Assembly (NCBI GenBank): GCA_012512705.1
Contig: JAAZDR010000158.1
Location: forward strand, 1-7,910
Direction: 5' to 3'
Length of the DNA: 7,910 nt
From: Bacillota bacterium
GTDB lineage: Bacteria > Bacillota > Dethiobacteria > DTU022 > JAAZDR01
The translations under genes and the position numbers were made by a program. Under the pieces are notes generated by a model. That model was not told the origin of the DNA and did no database searches. It saw only the letters and a program-made list of their open reading frames with translations. Positions 5,252 through 7,910 of this stretch are shown here, piece after piece (the stretch's first letter is position 1; each line of letters starts with the position of its first letter).

Positions 5252-7204
5252 ATGGGAAAAGTTTTTTTTAGCAGCTATGACGGCAAGGTATTTGACATCC
5301 GCTGTTATAAAGGCGAGTTGCCTGATGCTCAAGAAATGAATCTCCCGGGTATTTTTGCGCCGGGAGAAGAGATAAAGGCTATTGTTGGCTGGAATGGTCT
5401 GGTTTTAATGGATGAGCGGGTAAATGTGGTTGAAATCTTAGCTGCTTATTTTGAAGAAGTTCAGCAAAAATCATGTGGTCGTTGCATACCCTGCCGTATA
5501 GGAACAAAAGTAATTCTAGAGAAACTGCAGAAAATGTTAAAAGGGGAAGGAACAGAGGCGGATCTGACGATGATCGAGAACACTGCGCAGTTGGTAGGGG
5601 ACACTTCCCTTTGTGAGCTGGGACGTTCGGCCCCGTTACCCCTATTGCATTCTCTAAAATATTTCAAAGAACAATATCTGGAACTGCTTGAGAAAGGTCA
5701 AGATGAACAAAAACACAATTACCGATATAGGTCGATAGCTGCTGTTCCTTGTGCGAATGCTTGCCCTGCACATATACGGATCCCTGATTATATCGGCTGC
5801 GTTCAGGAAGGTAAATTTGAAGAGTCTCTGGCAATTATCCGCGAAAAAACTCCCCTCGCCGGTGTTTTGGGACGGGTATGTGTCCATCCTTGTGAGGAAA
5901 ATTGCCGGCGTGGAAATGTGGACGAATCGATATCCATTAGAGCTATTAAGAGATTTGTTGCTGATTTTGAGCGTGATCTGCGGCGTTACCCTTCGCAGGT
6001 AAAGGCTGATGATAAAAAACAGAGTGTAGCTGTTGTTGGAGCTGGCCCGGCTGGGCTAACCGCTGCTTATCAACTAGCACGCCGCGGCTACAGGGTAACT
6101 ATATTTGAGGCGCTGCCTGTTGCTGGAGGGATGCTCGCTGTGGGCATTCCTAGTTATCGCCTGCCGCGGGAGATTCTCCAGCGGGAAATCAAACTCGTTG
6201 AGGATCTGGGTGTTAAGATCAAATTTAATACGAGGGTCGGTAAAGATATTGCCTTTGCCGAAATAAAGGATAAGTATGATGCTGTTTTTGTTTCTACCGG
6301 CCTCCATGAAAGTGCAAAGATGAATATCGAAGGAGAAAACGCCGGTTATAATTATAAAGGTTTTCTGCCCGGTGTCGAATATCTCCGAAAAATGAACCTG
6401 GGAATCCGCATTGACTTAGGTGAAAAAATAGCTGTAATTGGTGGCGGCAACGTTGCTATGGACTGCGCCCGTTCGGCGTTGCGCCTGGGAGTAAAAGAGG
6501 TTAACCTTATTTACAGGCGGTCGCGGGCAGAGATGCCGGCAAACGAGAGCGAGATTAAAGATGCTGAAGCCGAAGGGGTAAATTTTCACTTTTTGGCTAA
6601 TCCTAAACGGTTGATCGTGGATGCAAACAAAGTTGTTGCCCTCGAATGTATTCGCATGAAACTAGGAGAGCCTGATGCCAGCGGTCGTCGTAGACCGATA
6701 CCTGTTGAGGGATCCGAGTTTAGGCTTTCAGTCGACACGGTTATACCTGCTATCGGACAAGTAGGCGATTTTTCATTTTTGACAGATGATGAAGTTACCT
6801 TTAATAAGCGTGGTAATATTAATGCTGATCCGGTAACAGCAGCTACCGATACTCCGGGGATTTTTGCAGGTGGTGATGCTGTTCTTGGAGCACGTACTGT
6901 TATCGAAGCTGTTGCCAGCGGTAACCGGGCAGCTGATTCCATTGATCGTTACCTGCGCGGTGAAGAAGTTAAGGCAACAGAGGAAGACTACTGCCAGTTT
7001 ATACTGGATGCGCTGAAAGTTTATGATCCTTGTGAGAAACTCGATGTGGTAGGAGGTATAAAACGCAAAGAAGAAGAAGTCCTCCCCCTGTCAGAAAGAT
7101 TGCAGGGATTTGCGGAAGTAGAGCAAGGATTAAAATATATTGCGGCAACTCAAGAAGCAGACCGCTGTTTGCAGTGCCGCCGCCTGGTTTTAATAGTTAC
7201 CTAA
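5252..7204 (+). CDS. fdhB: NuoF-tail/GltD-type fusion flavoprotein, probable NAD(P)H-linked beta subunit of formate dehydrogenase
   Basis: A protein of 650 residues made of two modules. Residues about 45-145 match the C-terminus of NuoF, with GLVLMDE, then the [4Fe-4S] ligands C75, C78 and C81 (SCGRCIPCRIGT) and C121 in LCELGRSAP. The NuoF domain that binds FMN and NADH is absent. Residues about 160-650 match GltD/NfnB-type oxidoreductases: a cysteine-rich domain (C167, C171, C210, C214, C218), an FAD Rossmann motif GAGPAGL (263-269), a pyridine-nucleotide Rossmann motif IGGGNVAMDCARSALRLG (396-413) followed by YRRSRAEMPA (421-430), and the second FAD motif GIFAGGD (536-542). The arginine pair after the second Rossmann fold is usual in NADPH-binding relatives. 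A CxxC pair (C639, C642) ends the protein. Architecture and the following gene resemble FdhB of Moorella-type NADP formate dehydrogenase. It could instead serve another NuoG-like partner. SD GGGGGAG is at 5240-5246. The 97 bases upstream show no convincing promoter or terminator. Confidence 0.85.
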   Translation: MGKVFFSSYDGKVFDIRCYKGELPDAQEMNLPGIFAPGEEIKAIVGWNGLVLMDERVNVVEILAAYFEEVQQKSCGRCIPCRIGTKVILEKLQKMLKGEGTEADLTMIENTAQLVGDTSLCELGRSAPLPLLHSLKYFKEQYLELLEKGQDEQKHNYRYRSIAAVPCANACPAHIRIPDYIGCVQEGKFEESLAIIREKTPLAGVLGRVCVHPCEENCRRGNVDESISIRAIKRFVADFERDLRRYPSQVKADDKKQSVAVVGAGPAGLTAAYQLARRGYRVTIFEALPVAGGMLAVGIPSYRLPREILQREIKLVEDLGVKIKFNTRVGKDIAFAEIKDKYDAVFVSTGLHESAKMNIEGENAGYNYKGFLPGVEYLRKMNLGIRIDLGEKIAVIGGGNVAMDCARSALRLGVKEVNLIYRRSRAEMPANESEIKDAEAEGVNFHFLANPKRLIVDANKVVALECIRMKLGEPDASGRRRPIPVEGSEFRLSVDTVIPAIGQVGDFSFLTDDEVTFNKRGNINADPVTAATDTPGIFAGGDAVLGARTVIEAVASGNRAADSIDRYLRGEEVKATEEDYCQFILDALKVYDPCEKLDVVGGIKRKEEEVLPLSERLQGFAEVEQGLKYIAATQEADRCLQCRRLVLIVT

Positions 7205-7226
7205 ACATGGGACTGGGGGAAAAAAT

Positions 7227-7910
7227 ATGGTTTGCTTAACTATTGATGGGAAAATTATTTATGCGGAAGAGGGAACTACTATCCTAGAAGCAGCGAGGCA
7301 GCACAATATTCATATCCCTACGCTTTGCTACCATCCGAGATTAAAACCATTAGGCTATTGCCGGATGTGTGTGGTGGAAGTAGAAGGCTTTGATAAGCCG
7401 GTAACCTCCTGCAATACTCCAGTATTACAAAGCCTTTCTGTAAAAACGAATACACCTCGGATTAAAGAGATGCGCCGGCAGATTTTAGAGTTGCTCTTAG
7501 GAACACATCCTGTAGATAAATGCCTTGTCTGCGAAAAAAGCAGCGACTGTGATCTTCAAGAATGTGCATACTCTTTAGGCGTGAACAAAGGAGTTGAACT
7601 CCAACTACCCTCCTTACCTGTAGAAGGGTCAGATAACCCTTACTTCATTAGGGAGGAGGAGAAATGTATTCTCTGTGGCCGCTGTATTCGTGTCTGCCAG
7701 GAAGTTCAGGGGAGGTTCGTTTTTGACCTGGTGGGGTGCGGATTAGAGACCAGGGTTGCGCCTTTTAACGGCGGTGAGATTGTTTCCTTGAAAGAAGCAG
7801 GTTGCGTGTTTTGTGGCCAGTGTGTGGACGCCTGTCCAGTAGGGGCGCTTACAGAAAAAGAGCGTGTAAAAAAAGGAAGGGAGTGGGAATTTACTACCGT
7901 AACAACCGTC
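7227..7910 (+). CDS. fdhA: NuoG/FdhA-type iron-sulfur protein, N-terminal part of a probable formate dehydrogenase alpha subunit, cut by the right edge
   Basis: The frame is open from ATG 7227 to the window end (228 residues), preceded by GGGGGA at 7215-7220 and 22 bases after fdhB. Four cluster motifs are visible: a [2Fe-2S] ferredoxin domain with C34, C45, C48 and C62; a NuoG-type His-Cys [4Fe-4S] site with H94, C99, C102 and C108; and two ferredoxin-type [4Fe-4S] sites with C147, C150, C153, C157 and C193, C196, C199, C203. This N-terminal layout is shared by NuoG, NAD-linked formate dehydrogenases (FdhA) and [FeFe]-hydrogenase HydA. After PVGALTEKE the sequence reads GREWEFTTVTTV, which resembles the run-in to the CxxC cluster of Mo/W bis-MGD enzymes rather than the H-cluster domain of hydrogenases. 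With the FdhB-like neighbour this favours FdhA. The catalytic domain, and whether it uses selenocysteine or cysteine, are beyond the edge. Confidence 0.8.
   Translation, partial: MVCLTIDGKIIYAEEGTTILEAARQHNIHIPTLCYHPRLKPLGYCRMCVVEVEGFDKPVTSCNTPVLQSLSVKTNTPRIKEMRRQILELLLGTHPVDKCLVCEKSSDCDLQECAYSLGVNKGVELQLPSLPVEGSDNPYFIREEEKCILCGRCIRVCQEVQGRFVFDLVGCGLETRVAPFNGGEIVSLKEAGCVFCGQCVDACPVGALTEKERVKKGREWEFTTVTTV

Noticed and set aside
5751..6002. Plus-strand open frame of 83 codons in another frame of the flavoprotein gene
   Set aside because: It overlaps the cysteine-rich domain of the real gene and has no SD or family signature.
6586..6942. Minus-strand open frame of 118 codons opposite the fusion flavoprotein
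   Set aside because: It lies wholly inside a well-supported gene with clear Rossmann motifs. Its own product has no recognisable features.

Overview
The window looks like a chromosomal piece of an anaerobic, endospore-forming member of the Firmicutes (class Clostridia). Four spoIIIA genes show that it forms spores. Strong AAGGAGG-type Shine-Dalgarno sites precede most genes, and nusB sits beside the spoIIIA locus as in Bacillus. The right end carries a flavin and iron-sulfur subunit followed by the start of what looks like a molybdenum- or tungsten-dependent formate dehydrogenase, which suggests an acetogen or syntrophic fermenter. No mobile element, CRISPR array, tRNA or rRNA is visible. All recognised genes lie on the + strand.

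Region 1 (1-2394) is the end of the spoIIIA operon: the C-terminal half of SpoIIIAE, then SpoIIIAF, SpoIIIAG and SpoIIIAH. Together with SpoIIQ these build the channel between mother cell and forespore.

Region 2 (2395-4229) begins with a good sigmaA-type promoter and runs through an Asp23-family gene, an AmaP-like membrane anchor, a small DUF2273 membrane protein and nusB. In Bacillus subtilis the order at this place is spoIIIAH, accB, accC, yqhY (an Asp23 paralogue), nusB. Here the two acc genes are absent, and amaP plus DUF2273 lie between asp23 and nusB. A long perfect inverted repeat that contains an SD and an anti-SD sequence separates asp23 from amaP. A weak terminator-like hairpin lies just ahead of nusB.

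Region 3 (4210-5154) is a TsaD/Kae1-like ASKHA protein whose start overlaps nusB by 20 bases. It keeps the metal-binding residues of TsaD but has lost two hallmark motifs. It is probably a specialised paralogue rather than the housekeeping tRNA t6A enzyme, and is the least understood gene here.

Region 4 (5252-7910) holds a 650-residue fusion of a NuoF-type iron-sulfur tail and a GltD/NfnB-type flavoprotein, resembling the NADPH-linked beta subunit (FdhB) of Moorella-type formate dehydrogenase. It is followed by the N-terminal 228 residues of a NuoG/FdhA-type protein carrying one [2Fe-2S] and three [4Fe-4S] motifs. That gene runs off the right edge just where the Mo/W-cofactor domain should begin. 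The pair is best read as an NAD(P)-linked formate dehydrogenase, or CO2 reductase.
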